Source: an uncultured Granulicella sp. | GTDB lineage: Bacteria; Acidobacteriota; Terriglobia; Terriglobales; Acidobacteriaceae | Direction: 5' to 3' | DNA: 41,715 nt | NCBI GenBank assembly: GCA_937873145.1 | Contig: CALMVK010000147.1 | Location: 1-41,715, forward strand | In this document: one piece after another, positions 18,434 to 27,344 of the stretch | How the letters are laid out: every line of letters starts with the position of its first letter | Numbering within the stretch: the stretch's first letter is position 1 | Notes under the pieces: generated by a model | Seen by the model: only the letters and a program-made list of their open reading frames with translations | Told to the model about the DNA's origin: nothing | The model's database searches: none | Position numbers and translations under genes: made by a program

Positions 18434-21400
18434 CTATGCCAGCTCCGGATTCGGGTTGATCACGCCTGCCGTGTAGGTCGTGCGTGGCTTGTAGTTGAGA
18501 TCGGCAAGCACAGGATAGTCGCGCTCGGCAGCCTTGCGCCGCGCCACCTTGCTGGTCCGGTCATTCTTGTTGCCGAAGATAATTGCGCCCGTCGGGCAGG
18601 CTTGCTGGCAGGCAGTGATGATCTCGCCATCCCGGACTGCCCGGTTTTCCTTGTCCGCTTCGAGCTTGGCCGACTCGATCCGCTGCACGCAATAGGTGCA
18701 CTTTTCCATCACGCCGCGCGAGCGAACGGTGACGTCCGGGTTGCGCATGAACTTCAAGCTCTCCGTGTCGTAGTCCGAATACAGCAGGAAGTTGAACCGG
18801 CGCACTTTGTACGCGCAATTATTTGAGCAGTAACGTGTGCCCACGCAGCGGTTGTAGACCATCGTGTTGAGGCCCTCCGGCGTATGCACCGTTGCCCCTA
18901 CCGGGCAGACGAGCTCGCAGCCGGCGTTCTCGCAATGCTGGCAGGCCATCGGCTGGAAGTGTGCCTTGGGCGCGGAAAGATCGCCCTCAAAGTAGGTATC
19001 GATGCGGATCCACTGCATGTTGCGGCCTACCTTCACCTGCTCGCGGCCGACCACAGCAATGTTGTTCTCCGCATAGCAGCTGACAATGCAGGCATTGCAG
19101 CCAATGCAGCTATTTAGATCAATCGACATTGCCCACGCATTCTGCAGGAGTTGCGAGGACTCATCGGTATGATCGTACGCAAATTTATCCGCGGAGAGAC
19201 TGTCGTCGTGGGCTGGATCTTCTCCTTGCGGTCCGTAGCCAACCTTGTTGACCAGGGTGCCGCTTGCCCCTTCATGCGCAAAATTCGGCTTGGTCTTTGC
19301 TTCGGAGACAGTCGCGTAACGGATGATCGAGCGCTCTTCGGCCTCATGGCCAGGCAGCGAGTAGGTGCCTTTCTTGTCCGAGACGGGACGCTCAAGATCG
19401 TGCTGCGCGTACGAGCCGCGATGGTCGATCGAGTGCACCTTGGTGACGCACAGATCGTAGCTGCCCTTGCCGCGCGTTACCTTCACCCCTGCAGCCGAGT
19501 TGGGAGCATCGCTGCCGCGGAGCGCGTATGCATTGAAGCCAACGCCCGATCCGACCCGGCCGGCATCGCTGCGGCCTCCACCGTAGTGGACGGTAATCAC
19601 ATCGTCGGCATGGCCTGGTACGCCCAGCACCGGAGCAATCACCCGCCGTCCGTTCAGCTCAAGCTCGATCGCCTCATTCTCGGCAATCTTCAGCTTCTCA
19701 AGCGTAGCCAGGCTCATCAGCGCGGCGTTGTCCCAGCTCATGCTGGTGACCTGCTTAGGCAACTCCTGCAGCCAGCCGATATTGGCATAACGCCCATCGT
19801 AGAGCGACGAATCGTTTCTGAAGAGGATCTCTATGCTGCCCGGTGCGCTGGCGGTAGAAGTCTGCGCTGCGACGGCGTTTGGGCTGCCGGCCTTCGGGGT
19901 GAACGCTGTTCCCTCCACCCAGCCATCGTGCAGCGCCTTGCGCCACGCCGCGTCCGGATCGCCCTTCAGCAAGGGACGCGTGTTGGCTAACACAGCGTCA
20001 TAGGCGGAAGCCTGCGGATTGTCGAGCAGACCCTGAAGAATGTCATGGGCGCTGTGGCCGTTGTAGAGCGGCTCAATCATCGGCTGCACAATCGAGAGCG
20101 TGCCGTCATACGCGCGCGCATCGGACCACGACTCAAGATAGTGAGTCATATTGATATGCCACGTTGTGTGCAGGCCGGTCTCGTCGATTAGGTTTGCCAG
20201 ATGCGCCGTGTAAGGGACGCGATCGACAAGGCTGCCGAACTGGAGATCGGCGGGCGCCGTATAGACCGGGTTGCCGCCCAGCATCACCAGCCACTGCACC
20301 TTGCCGGCCTGAATGTCGGCGGCGAGCGAACGCAGATCCGCAAGCTGCTCACTCGGCATCGGCGCGACGGTCTCGGTGTAGACGACGGTCTTGCCTACCG
20401 CACCTAAGCTGGCATTCAGACGATAGGCAGCGAGATGCACCTCGGGGGAGGCTCCCTCGCCCGGAATGACCACACAGCGTCCGTTGGCCGATTTTAGATC
20501 GGCAGCCAGCACGCTTAGGAACTTAGCCGCGTCCGGATTGGAGAAGCTTCCACCCGCGCCGCCGGAAGCAAGCGCACCGGCAAAACCGGCAAGCTCGCTC
20601 GGCTTCAACGTCAGCCGATGCTCCGCCTTGAAACCGGTTACGCTCGCCATGCTCTCGACAACGTAGAGCCGATTCATGGGCTTGGTGGGATTTTCAGCGT
20701 CAAAACTGTGACGCTCAGCGTAGTCTGCCGCCAGAGGCAGGAAGCCGGGGTGGGCGATGCCTCCCAGGAAATCCGCATCGAGCGAGACAATCACGTCTGC
20801 GTCCGCAAGCCGGTACTGCGCGTCGGTGTAGCTGCCGAAGGCAGCCTTCGATGCCGCACGCGAGGAATCCTGATTTACGCCATCCCACTGCAGGAATTTA
20901 GCGTTGGGGTAAAGCTTCTGAACGGCCTGCCACTGCGCCGCCAGCGTCGGCGAGGTTACCGTTTCAGAGAGGAAGTAGAGACCCTGGCCACCCTGCATTC
21001 CCTTCGCCGCCTGGAGCAGCGCCGTCTGGAAGTTTCCAAAGGAAGAGGTCTGGTCTTTGTAGATAGTGTCGTGCGCGCGATCCGGATCGTACAGCCCTAA
21101 CAGCGTTCCCTGAGTGATGGCATCCGACTTGCCTTTCGACATCGGATGATCGGGGTTCCCCTCAAGCTTGATTGGCCGGAAAGCATCCGACTTGACCAGA
21201 ATCGGGATCGCTCCGGTCGGAAACGGGTGCGCGGTCGCAAAGTACTTTGCCTGGCCGAGCACCAGGTCCTCCGGCTGACGAATATACGGGTAGATTGGCT
21301 CGTCAGGCTGCTTGGTGCAGCCGGCCATGCCGGCAAACGCCAGCGAAGCTCCCATGACCTTCAGAAAGCCACGCCGCGAGACTGCGTCCACCCACTCACT

Positions 21401-21670
21401 CTGCCCGAAGACAGAGCCGGTCTGGCGGGGGAACTCTTCCGTCATCAGCTCGTTGAACTCCGGCGTAGCCGCAAGCTCATCCAGATTCTTCCAGAAGCGC
21501 CGCCCGGTTTGCCCAGCAAGCTTGGTCCGAACTGCCTCGAGCGTCATCTTGGGCTGCGGCACAGGAGCGATGCTGGTTACAAGCTGCACGTCTGCCGCAG
21601 CAACGGCCTCGAGCGAGATCTCTTCAGTCTGCTGCAAATTCTTCATGGTCTCCATCGGAATATTGCTCAT
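18434..21670 (-). CDS. actB: Alternative complex III subunit ActB (molybdopterin-like/iron-sulfur fusion)
   Basis: ActB is the large periplasmic subunit of alternative complex III. A molybdopterin-oxidoreductase-like domain, which in this family carries no Mo cofactor, is fused to a ferredoxin-like iron-sulfur domain. An internal Tat motif, SRRGFLKVMGAS, lies about 100 residues in, followed by a lipobox-like GMAGC. The C-terminal domain has Cys groups CIGCNACIVSC, CQHCENAGCELVC, CVGTRYCSNNC and CTYC plus CQQAC. I count 15 Cys, which fits three 4Fe-4S and one 3Fe-4S cluster as in known ActB. The ORF track starts at GTG 21679, but ATG 21670 overlaps the actA stop as ATGA and has GAGG ten bases upstream, so I choose 21670 (1078 residues). 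Confidence 0.95.
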   Translation of the reverse strand: MSNIPMETMKNLQQTEEISLEAVAAADVQLVTSIAPVPQPKMTLEAVRTKLAGQTGRRFWKNLDELAATPEFNELMTEEFPRQTGSVFGQSEWVDAVSRRGFLKVMGASLAFAGMAGCTKQPDEPIYPYIRQPEDLVLGQAKYFATAHPFPTGAIPILVKSDAFRPIKLEGNPDHPMSKGKSDAITQGTLLGLYDPDRAHDTIYKDQTSSFGNFQTALLQAAKGMQGGQGLYFLSETVTSPTLAAQWQAVQKLYPNAKFLQWDGVNQDSSRAASKAAFGSYTDAQYRLADADVIVSLDADFLGGIAHPGFLPLAADYAERHSFDAENPTKPMNRLYVVESMASVTGFKAEHRLTLKPSELAGFAGALASGGAGGSFSNPDAAKFLSVLAADLKSANGRCVVIPGEGASPEVHLAAYRLNASLGAVGKTVVYTETVAPMPSEQLADLRSLAADIQAGKVQWLVMLGGNPVYTAPADLQFGSLVDRVPYTAHLANLIDETGLHTTWHINMTHYLESWSDARAYDGTLSIVQPMIEPLYNGHSAHDILQGLLDNPQASAYDAVLANTRPLLKGDPDAAWRKALHDGWVEGTAFTPKAGSPNAVAAQTSTASAPGSIEILFRNDSSLYDGRYANIGWLQELPKQVTSMSWDNAALMSLATLEKLKIAENEAIELELNGRRVIAPVLGVPGHADDVITVHYGGGRSDAGRVGSGVGFNAYALRGSDAPNSAAGVKVTRGKGSYDLCVTKVHSIDHRGSYAQHDLERPVSDKKGTYSLPGHEAEERSIIRYATVSEAKTKPNFAHEGASGTLVNKVGYGPQGEDPAHDDSLSADKFAYDHTDESSQLLQNAWAMSIDLNSCIGCNACIVSCYAENNIAVVGREQVKVGRNMQWIRIDTYFEGDLSAPKAHFQPMACQHCENAGCELVCPVGATVHTPEGLNTMVYNRCVGTRYCSNNCAYKVRRFNFLLYSDYDTESLKFMRNPDVTVRSRGVMEKCTYCVQRIESAKLEADKENRAVRDGEIITACQQACPTGAIIFGNKNDRTSKVARRKAAERDYPVLADLNYKPRTTYTAGVINPNPELA

Positions 21671-22626
21671 CGGTGGCACACCTCACAGCTAGACAACTGG
21701 TTGGCGCTGCGGATGTGGTATTGCGAGGTCAAATAGCGGCCTAAATCCACCTGGCTCGTAAACTTCTTGTAAGTGACCGGCAAAGGAATAATCTCCGCTG
21801 GCGGGACCCCGGTTGCGTTGACGTCCGGACTGGTTGCATGCGGATCCAGGTTTGTGCCGGAACCCGGATTGGTATGGCCCATGCTGCGCGGATGGAAGTC
21901 CAACTCCTGCAGCATCGCGATCTGCGGATTGTCGCGGCTTGGATCCTTGGTGGTGCAGCTAATGGCCTGCGCGGTGGGAACTCGCTGTCCTTGCGGACCG
22001 TAACTATTGGCGCCCGCCGCGCGCGTCGTGTCGGCGCACCAGACCGGCTTGTCCGAACTCGGCCCGGCCCACGCCATGTTGTAGATCTCGCTCGTCGGCC
22101 GAAGGTTGACTGCCGGATTGCGATGGCAGTTCAAGCACCACTCCATCTGCAACGAATTCTGCTGATACATCAGCGGCATCTCGTCCACGCGTCCATGACA
22201 ACTGGCACAGCCGATGCCCTTGTTCACGTGAATGTAGTGATTGAAGTACACGTAGTCCGGCAGGTCGTGGATACGGATCCAGCGGATCGACTCGCCCGTG
22301 GCCCAGCTATCGCGTACCGGCTGCAGCAGTTGGGCGTTGGTCCAGATCTGCGCATGACAGTTGATACAGGTCTTGGTCGGAGGAACGCCGGCATAGGCCG
22401 CTTTCTCCACCTGCGTGTGGCAGTACTGACACTGCAACCCGAGACCTTCGACGTGATGCTTATGACTGAACGCGACCGGCTGGTCCGGACGCTGGCCCTG
22501 CCGGGTGACCCACGGCGAACGCTGCAGCGAGTTCAAGCCAACGCCTACCGCGATAATAATGACTCCGGTAAGCACGAGGCTCGCGCGGGCCAGGGCGTTC
22601 GAACTGCGATCAAAGACTTGCGCCAT
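21667..22626 (-). CDS. actA: Alternative complex III subunit ActA (pentaheme cytochrome c)
   Basis: ActA is the membrane-anchored multiheme cytochrome that carries electrons from ActB towards ActE or the oxidase. The 319-residue protein has one N-terminal transmembrane helix (ASLVLTGVIIIAVGVGL) and exactly five heme-binding motifs: CQYCH, CINCH, CASCH, CLNCH and CEVCH. Several extra His (FSHKHHVEG, FNHYIHV) are candidates for distal ligands. It is the first gene of the 12-gene operon. AGGAAG lies about eight bases before ATG 22626. The 464-base gap upstream holds the likely promoter. Confidence 0.96.
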   Translation of the reverse strand: MAQVFDRSSNALARASLVLTGVIIIAVGVGLNSLQRSPWVTRQGQRPDQPVAFSHKHHVEGLGLQCQYCHTQVEKAAYAGVPPTKTCINCHAQIWTNAQLLQPVRDSWATGESIRWIRIHDLPDYVYFNHYIHVNKGIGCASCHGRVDEMPLMYQQNSLQMEWCLNCHRNPAVNLRPTSEIYNMAWAGPSSDKPVWCADTTRAAGANSYGPQGQRVPTAQAISCTTKDPSRDNPQIAMLQELDFHPRSMGHTNPGSGTNLDPHATSPDVNATGVPPAEIIPLPVTYKKFTSQVDLGRYLTSQYHIRSANQLSSCEVCHR

Positions 22627-22732
22627 GAGTTGCTTCCTGCTTCCTCTGGTTCAATTCCCGGCTCACCCAAAACAAACCGAGAATGATCAGGGCTTGCTGT
22701 GGGGCTTCCTGGGTGACGGAAACCACTTCCCT

Positions 22733-22750
22733 CGTACTGACTCCAGTACG
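22733..22750. promoter_or_regulatory. Perfect inverted repeat in the act operon leader
   Basis: CGTACTG-ACTC-CAGTACG has 7-bp perfect arms with a 4-base loop. It lies between the putative extended -10 box and the actA start, so it would be in the 5' leader of the operon mRNA. It could be a regulator site or an RNA hairpin. No T-tract follows on the minus strand, so it is not a standard terminator. Confidence 0.5.
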
Positions 22751-22770
22751 CTTGGGACCTTTGAACTCTC

Positions 22771-22779
22771 AATATAGCA
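22771..22779 (-). promoter_or_regulatory. Putative extended -10 promoter of the act-sco-cta operon
   Basis: On the minus strand TGC-TATATT is an extended -10 element (TGn plus a five-of-six match to TATAAT). It lies about 145 bases upstream of actA. No good -35 hexamer is present 16-18 bases upstream, which extended -10 promoters tolerate. The call is by eye and untested. The rest of the 22627-23090 gap shows no gene. Confidence 0.35.
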
Positions 22780-23090
22780 GTCGAAATTAGACAGCGGTGC
22801 TCTGCTTCCATGGCGCTTCTTCATTTTTCGTGCGGAACATTCGATTATCGAAACAGGTCAAAACTGGATGCATAGAAAACGGTGCTTAATGCTGCCAAAT
22901 CCACGCATCCGCGTTGTAAATAGAACCACTTAGGTCCTAATTCATTGGCTCAAAAAACTGGATGGCGTCTTCTACTCCTACCCTTTAGAGATAAATTTTC
23001 GCAATCTGCGCTCTCACTCAAAATGCCCGGAAATACTAAGCACTGGACGGTAAGCCGTTCCAGGGACCGGTGCGATAGGCTGCCTAAAGC

Positions 23091-23819
23091 ATGGCTCGTA
23101 CTCTCAAACGTCCGCGCGCTCCAGCCTACGATTCTTTCGCCGCTTTGCGGGAGCTCGCGCAGGCCGACCCCAAACTGGGCCGCTTGATCGAGCGCGCAGG
23201 GCCTTACACGTTGAAGCTGGCCAGCTCGCTCTCTCCGTTTGAGGCTTTGCTGGAATCGATCGTCTACCAGCAGTTGCATGGCAAGGCCGCCGCCGCCATC
23301 CATGCCAGGCTTCTTGGCAGCTTCGCGGAGCCCGGTGCTAATCAAGCCCATCTCGCGCCGCACCCGACCGCGCAGCATCTGCTCGACGCACCGAACGAGC
23401 AGTTGCGGCAGGCCGGCCTCTCCCATAACAAGGCACTCGCCATCCGCGATCTCGCCGCCAGGACGCTCGACGGCACAGTACCTACGCTCGCGCGCATCCG
23501 GCGCATGACGGACGCCGAGATCATCGCGCATCTGACGCAGGTGCGCGGCATCGGCCGCTGGACGGTGGAGATGTTCCTGATCTTTCGCCTGGGCCGGCCG
23601 GACATCCTGCCTACCAGCGATTACGGCGTCCGAAAGGGTTTCGCCCTCACGTTCGGAAAGCTGAAGCCGGCAGACAAGGTGACCCCGGCCGACCTGCCCA
23701 AGCCAGAGGCAATGGAGAAGCGCGCCCGCAAGTGGCACCCCTGGTGCTCGGTGGCGAGCTGGTATCTGTGGCGAGCCTGCGACCTGGCCAACGTGGAAAA
23801 AGCTACCAGGGAGATCTGA
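23091..23819 (+). CDS. DNA-3-methyladenine glycosylase II (AlkA-like, HhH-GPD)
   Basis: This enzyme removes alkylated bases such as 3-methyladenine from DNA to start base excision repair. The 242-residue protein has the HhH-GPD fold: an N-terminal helical region with IVYQQLHGKAA, the helix-hairpin-helix VRGIGRWTVEMFLIF and the catalytic Asp in LPTSDYGVRKG. The C-terminal RARKWHPWCSVASWYLWR segment is typical of the AlkA/Mag1 branch. There is no Cys cluster for an iron-sulfur centre. It lacks the extra N-terminal AlkA domain of E. coli, which fits the shorter Mag1-like type. Start at ATG 23091 is plausible, though the ribosome site is weak. It converges on the toxin-antitoxin module. Confidence 0.9.
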   Translation: MARTLKRPRAPAYDSFAALRELAQADPKLGRLIERAGPYTLKLASSLSPFEALLESIVYQQLHGKAAAAIHARLLGSFAEPGANQAHLAPHPTAQHLLDAPNEQLRQAGLSHNKALAIRDLAARTLDGTVPTLARIRRMTDAEIIAHLTQVRGIGRWTVEMFLIFRLGRPDILPTSDYGVRKGFALTFGKLKPADKVTPADLPKPEAMEKRARKWHPWCSVASWYLWRACDLANVEKATREI

Positions 23820-23836
23820 CGCCGGCGCTGGCAGGA

Positions 23837-24238
23837 TTAGGGCAGGTCAGCCGTTTTTAGAGCGACACGGCGTACCACCCACGCCGTCCACTCGTCTTCG
23901 CCGATCTCCCCCGCAGCCGCTCGCAGGACCATCGCGGTCTCTTCGACTTCCGAGCAGGTCAGGCGATGGCCGTTCAGTTCGAGAAAGATGGTAAGCGCCG
24001 CGAACGCAACTCGTTTGTTGCCATCGACAAACGGATGGTTCCGCAACAGCGACCAGGTCAATGCAGCGCCAAGCTCCGCAACGCCGGCCGCCTCGGCATA
24101 GGCTTCCAAATTTCGCGGCCGGCTGACGGAGGACTCAAGGGCATTCTCGTCTCGAATCCCGGCGAGCCCTCCGTAGCGCTCAATCAGGCGGCCATGCACG
24201 TTGCGCAGCACGTCCGCTCGAACGAACTGCAAGCTCAC
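23837..24238 (-). CDS. Doc-type toxin (Fic/Doc family)
   Basis: Doc toxins are small Fic-fold kinases that phosphorylate elongation factor EF-Tu and stop translation. The 133-residue protein carries the Doc version of the Fic motif, HPFVDGNKRVAFAAL, in its second half, preceded by the typical N-terminal block with RYGGLAGIRDENALESS. The length fits Doc rather than AMPylating Fic proteins. The start is GTG 24238, overlapping the antitoxin stop as GTGA, so the toxin is translated only after the antitoxin. The family targets EF-Tu by precedent; nothing in the sequence shows the target directly. Its usual partner is Phd, but here the partner is AbrB-like. Confidence 0.9.
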   Translation of the reverse strand: MSLQFVRADVLRNVHGRLIERYGGLAGIRDENALESSVSRPRNLEAYAEAAGVAELGAALTWSLLRNHPFVDGNKRVAFAALTIFLELNGHRLTCSEVEETAMVLRAAAGEIGEDEWTAWVVRRVALKTADLP

Positions 24239-24456
24239 TTCGCCAGTTCGCGGTAGGTATTACGATGAAGCGCTTCCGTCCGCAGAAAGGCCTCCACCTG
24301 ACGGGTAAACTCCTCGTCGAGAGGCTTGATTCGATACGTTCCGTTAATTTTCTCGACATCGAGCAAGGAGCCCTCCTTGAGAGCAAGTTCTTCCATGAGC
24401 TGCTTAGGGAGCAGCACGCCATAGCCATTCCCAACTTTGCGCACTTTGGTCTGCAT
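24235..24456 (-). CDS. AbrB/MazE-type antitoxin
   Basis: The 73-residue protein begins with a SpoVT-AbrB swapped-hairpin DNA-binding domain: TKVRKVGNGYGVLLPKQLMEEL followed by GSLLDVEKINGTYRIKPL. The charged C-terminal tail (EEFTRQVEAFLRTEALHRN) is the part expected to wrap around the Doc toxin. As in other modules, it probably neutralises the toxin and represses its own promoter through the palindromes just upstream. No Shine-Dalgarno sequence precedes ATG 24456. The promoter position instead suggests a leaderless mRNA. Confidence 0.88.
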   Translation of the reverse strand: MQTKVRKVGNGYGVLLPKQLMEELALKEGSLLDVEKINGTYRIKPLDEEFTRQVEAFLRTEALHRNTYRELAK

Positions 24457-24462
24457 GTATTG

Positions 24463-24491
24463 TTTATAACGTGGTTATAACTTACTTGCAA
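24463..24491 (-). promoter_or_regulatory. Putative promoter of the antitoxin-toxin operon, leaderless
   Basis: On the minus strand TTGCAA (24491-24486) and TATAAA (24468-24463) are separated by exactly 17 bases. The ATG begins seven bases after the -10 box, where transcription would normally start, so the mRNA would have no leader. The absence of any purine-rich ribosome site before the ATG agrees with this. Confidence 0.55.
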
Positions 24492-24515
24492 GCAGAATTT
24501 ATAATGAAGTTATAA
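24464..24515. promoter_or_regulatory. Operator array: four TTATAA palindromes in two phased pairs
   Basis: TTATAA occurs at 24464, 24475, 24499 and 24510. Spacing inside each pair is 11 bases, one helical turn, and the pairs are 24 bases apart. Two of the sites extend to the perfect palindrome GTTATAAC. The array covers the -10 box and surrounds the -35 box, so a bound AbrB-type protein would shut the promoter off. Confidence 0.6.
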
Positions 24516-24581
24516 CTGCCCAACGTTCTCCCTCGTTCAGCAGCGGCGATCGCCTCGTTCCGGTAGCATAAGCACATTCTC

Positions 24582-27251
24582 ATGCTGAAGACGCAACCTG
24601 GCCCCGCTCCCACTCACTCCTCCCCGAAGCCGGGTTCCGCGCCCCTGCGCTTCGTCTGCGTGCATGGCCACTTCTACCAGCCGCCGCGGGAAAATCCCTG
24701 GCTCGAAGTGGTGGAGATGCAAGAGTCGGCCGCGCCCTACCATGACTGGAACGACCGCATTACGGCCGAGTGCTACGCCCCCAACGGCGCCTCGCGCATC
24801 CAGAATAAGCGCAACGAGATCGTCCGCATCGTCAATAACTACGCCCGAATGAGTTTCAACTTCGGGCCGACGCTGCTGAGCTGGCTGCATGACAAAGCGC
24901 CTCGCGCCTACCGCATGATCCTCGATGCCGACCGGACCAGCGCTCAGCGGTATGGCGGCCACGGCTCGGCGATTGCGCAGGTGTACAACCACATCATCAT
25001 GCCGCTGGCCAGCCGCCGGGACGCGGTCACGCAGATTCGCTGGGGCGTGGCCGACTTCGAGTTTCGCTTCGGGCGTAAGCCGGAGGGCATGTGGCTGGCT
25101 GAAACCGCGGTCAACCGCGAGGTGCTGGACCTGATGGCGCAGGAAGGCATCCTGTTCACCATCCTGGCGCCGAACCAGTGCGCCCGCGTACGGCGGCTCG
25201 CGCCCGCGACAGAAGAGACATCCACTCTGCCGGAGCTGCCGTGGTCTCCAACCCCGGACGCCTCGGTCGACCCGAGCCAACCTTACCTCGTCCAGCTCGA
25301 CGAAGGCCGCTCGATTGCCGTCTTCTTCTACGATGGGCCGCCCTCGCGAGCGATCGCCTTTGAGGGGCTGCTGGACTCCGGGGAGAAGTTTGCCGGACGC
25401 CTGCTGGGTGGCTCGCGCGCTACACCTGCCGCGCCGGGCGATCGGCCCGCGCATCTCTCGCACGTCGCCACCGACGGCGAATCCTACGGCCACCACCATA
25501 AGCACGGGGAGATGGCGCTCTCCTTTGCCATGCACTACATCGAGGAGCAGGGCCTGGCGGAGCTGACCAACTATGGCGAGTTCCTGGAGCGCTTTCCTCC
25601 CACGTGGGAGGCAGAGGTGGCCGAGAATACCTCCTGGTCGTGCGCGCACGGGGTGGAGCGCTGGCGCTCCGACTGCGGCTGCAACGGCGGCAAGCCGGGC
25701 TGGAACCAGCGCTGGCGCAAGCCGCTACGGGAGGCGCTGGACCTGCTGCGCGACCGCACCGCACCCCTGGCCGAGCAGCGGACCAAAGGCCTGCTCAAGG
25801 ATCTGTGGGCCGCGCGCGACGCCTACATCCACGTGGTGCTCGACCGCTCTCCGGCTGCCATGGCCCGCTTCTTTGAAGCCCAGCAGGCGCGTCCGCTCAG
25901 CGCGGAAGAGCGCATCACGGTGCTTGAGCTGATGGAGATGGAGCGGCACGCGCAGCTAATGTACACCTCCTGCGGCTGGTTCTTCGACGAGATCTCCGGC
26001 ATCGAGACGGTGCAGATCATCGCCTACGCGGGCCGCGTCATCCAGCTGGCGGCCAAGCTGTTCGGCGCGGAAGGCGCATCGCTCGAGGCGGAGTTTCTGG
26101 CCATCCTGGCCGAGGCCAAGCCCAACGCTCCCGACCTGCAGGACGGCTCAGAGGTGTACAAGCAGTACGTCACTGGCTTGAGGATCGGCCTCGAGCAGGT
26201 GGGCGCGCACTATGCGATCTCCTCGGTCTTCCGCAACTACCCGGAGGACGGCGAGCTGTTCTGCTTTGAGGTGCACCGCGATGGACATGAGGTCTTCTCC
26301 TCGGGCCGCGGCCGGGTGGCGCTGGGGCGCGCGCGCCTGCGTTCGCGCATCACGGAGGAGCAGGAGGAGATCTGTTACGCGGTGCTGCATCTGGGCGATC
26401 AAAACCTCTCGGCCGCGGTACGCCGCTATACCGAAGCGGATGAGCCAGCCTTTGTCGCCTTCTCCGCCGAGGTGCGCGCAGCGATCCGCAAGGCCAATCT
26501 GCCGGAGGTGATCCGGCTGATCGACCGCTTCTTCTCGAAGCCTGGCGAGCCGGCGGAGCGAAAGCCGCTGGCACCTTCAGCGCCCGGTCTAACCCAAAGC
26601 GGAGACGCGTCAGCGGAGACCGTGGCCGACGGCAAGGCTCCAACCTCCTACTCTCTGGCAAGCCTGTTTGCGGACGAGCAGCACCGCATTCTGCGTACGA
26701 TCCTGAACCAGACCGTCGGCGAGATGGAAGATTCTCTCCGCAAAATCTACGAGGACCATGCGTCGCTGCTGCACTTTCTCACCGAGTCCGGCGTGAATCC
26801 TCCACCGGCGCTGGCCCTGGCGGCGAGCTTCGCCATCAACGCCAGTCTGCGGCGCGCAATCGAGGCCGAACCCTTCGACGCCGAGGCGGTCGCCGACCTG
26901 CTGCATCGCGGAGCCAACGACCGGGTGACGCTGGATGCAACCATCCTGGCCTTCGCGGCCAGCCAACGCATGAAGCGCGCCATGGTCAAGCTTGAGGCCA
27001 CGATGGCCGGATCGAACCCGCAGACAGCCCGGGCAGCGCTGCAGGAGGCGCTGGCGATTGCGGACCTTATCCGCTTTATGCCGTTTGAAGTGGTGCTTTG
27101 GCAGGCACAAAATATCTGGAACGATTTACTGTGCCGCGTGGACAGCGATTATCTTTCGCGGCCGTGGAAGGATGAGTTCAAGCGGCTGGGGCAAGCGATG
27201 AATATCGCCGTCGATGAACTGGTAGTGGAAGAGGGTGTGACGACTTTCTGA
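24582..27251 (+). CDS. Glycoside hydrolase family 57 protein with DUF3536
   Basis: GH57 enzymes act on alpha-glucans (amylase, branching enzyme, amylopullulanase). The 889-residue protein opens with the family-typical VHGHFYQPPRENPWLE. The region GMWLAETAVNREVLDLM holds the probable catalytic Glu, and TDGESYGHHHKHGEMAL a candidate acid/base Asp with metal-like His. The second half (from about residue 380) fits DUF3536, which usually follows GH57 domains in this subgroup. There is no signal peptide, so it acts in the cytoplasm, perhaps on glycogen-like storage glucan. The exact reaction is unknown for this subgroup. No other glycogen genes lie nearby. ATG 24582 lacks a strong ribosome site; a slightly later start is possible. 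Confidence 0.88.
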   Translation: MLKTQPGPAPTHSSPKPGSAPLRFVCVHGHFYQPPRENPWLEVVEMQESAAPYHDWNDRITAECYAPNGASRIQNKRNEIVRIVNNYARMSFNFGPTLLSWLHDKAPRAYRMILDADRTSAQRYGGHGSAIAQVYNHIIMPLASRRDAVTQIRWGVADFEFRFGRKPEGMWLAETAVNREVLDLMAQEGILFTILAPNQCARVRRLAPATEETSTLPELPWSPTPDASVDPSQPYLVQLDEGRSIAVFFYDGPPSRAIAFEGLLDSGEKFAGRLLGGSRATPAAPGDRPAHLSHVATDGESYGHHHKHGEMALSFAMHYIEEQGLAELTNYGEFLERFPPTWEAEVAENTSWSCAHGVERWRSDCGCNGGKPGWNQRWRKPLREALDLLRDRTAPLAEQRTKGLLKDLWAARDAYIHVVLDRSPAAMARFFEAQQARPLSAEERITVLELMEMERHAQLMYTSCGWFFDEISGIETVQIIAYAGRVIQLAAKLFGAEGASLEAEFLAILAEAKPNAPDLQDGSEVYKQYVTGLRIGLEQVGAHYAISSVFRNYPEDGELFCFEVHRDGHEVFSSGRGRVALGRARLRSRITEEQEEICYAVLHLGDQNLSAAVRRYTEADEPAFVAFSAEVRAAIRKANLPEVIRLIDRFFSKPGEPAERKPLAPSAPGLTQSGDASAETVADGKAPTSYSLASLFADEQHRILRTILNQTVGEMEDSLRKIYEDHASLLHFLTESGVNPPPALALAASFAINASLRRAIEAEPFDAEAVADLLHRGANDRVTLDATILAFAASQRMKRAMVKLEATMAGSNPQTARAALQEALAIADLIRFMPFEVVLWQAQNIWNDLLCRVDSDYLSRPWKDEFKRLGQAMNIAVDELVVEEGVTTF

Positions 27252-27344
27252 CTGGATCGCGTTCCCCGTCAGCGTCACACCCCACTCCGGCTTGGCTACA
27301 GTGACAACCTAATGCTGTGTTACTGGAAAACAACAATACGGGGA

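Noticed and set aside
24500-24505. TATAAT as a plus-strand -10 for the GH57 gene
   Set aside because: No -35 hexamer lies at a suitable distance and the start codon is far; the sequence is better explained as part of the operator array.
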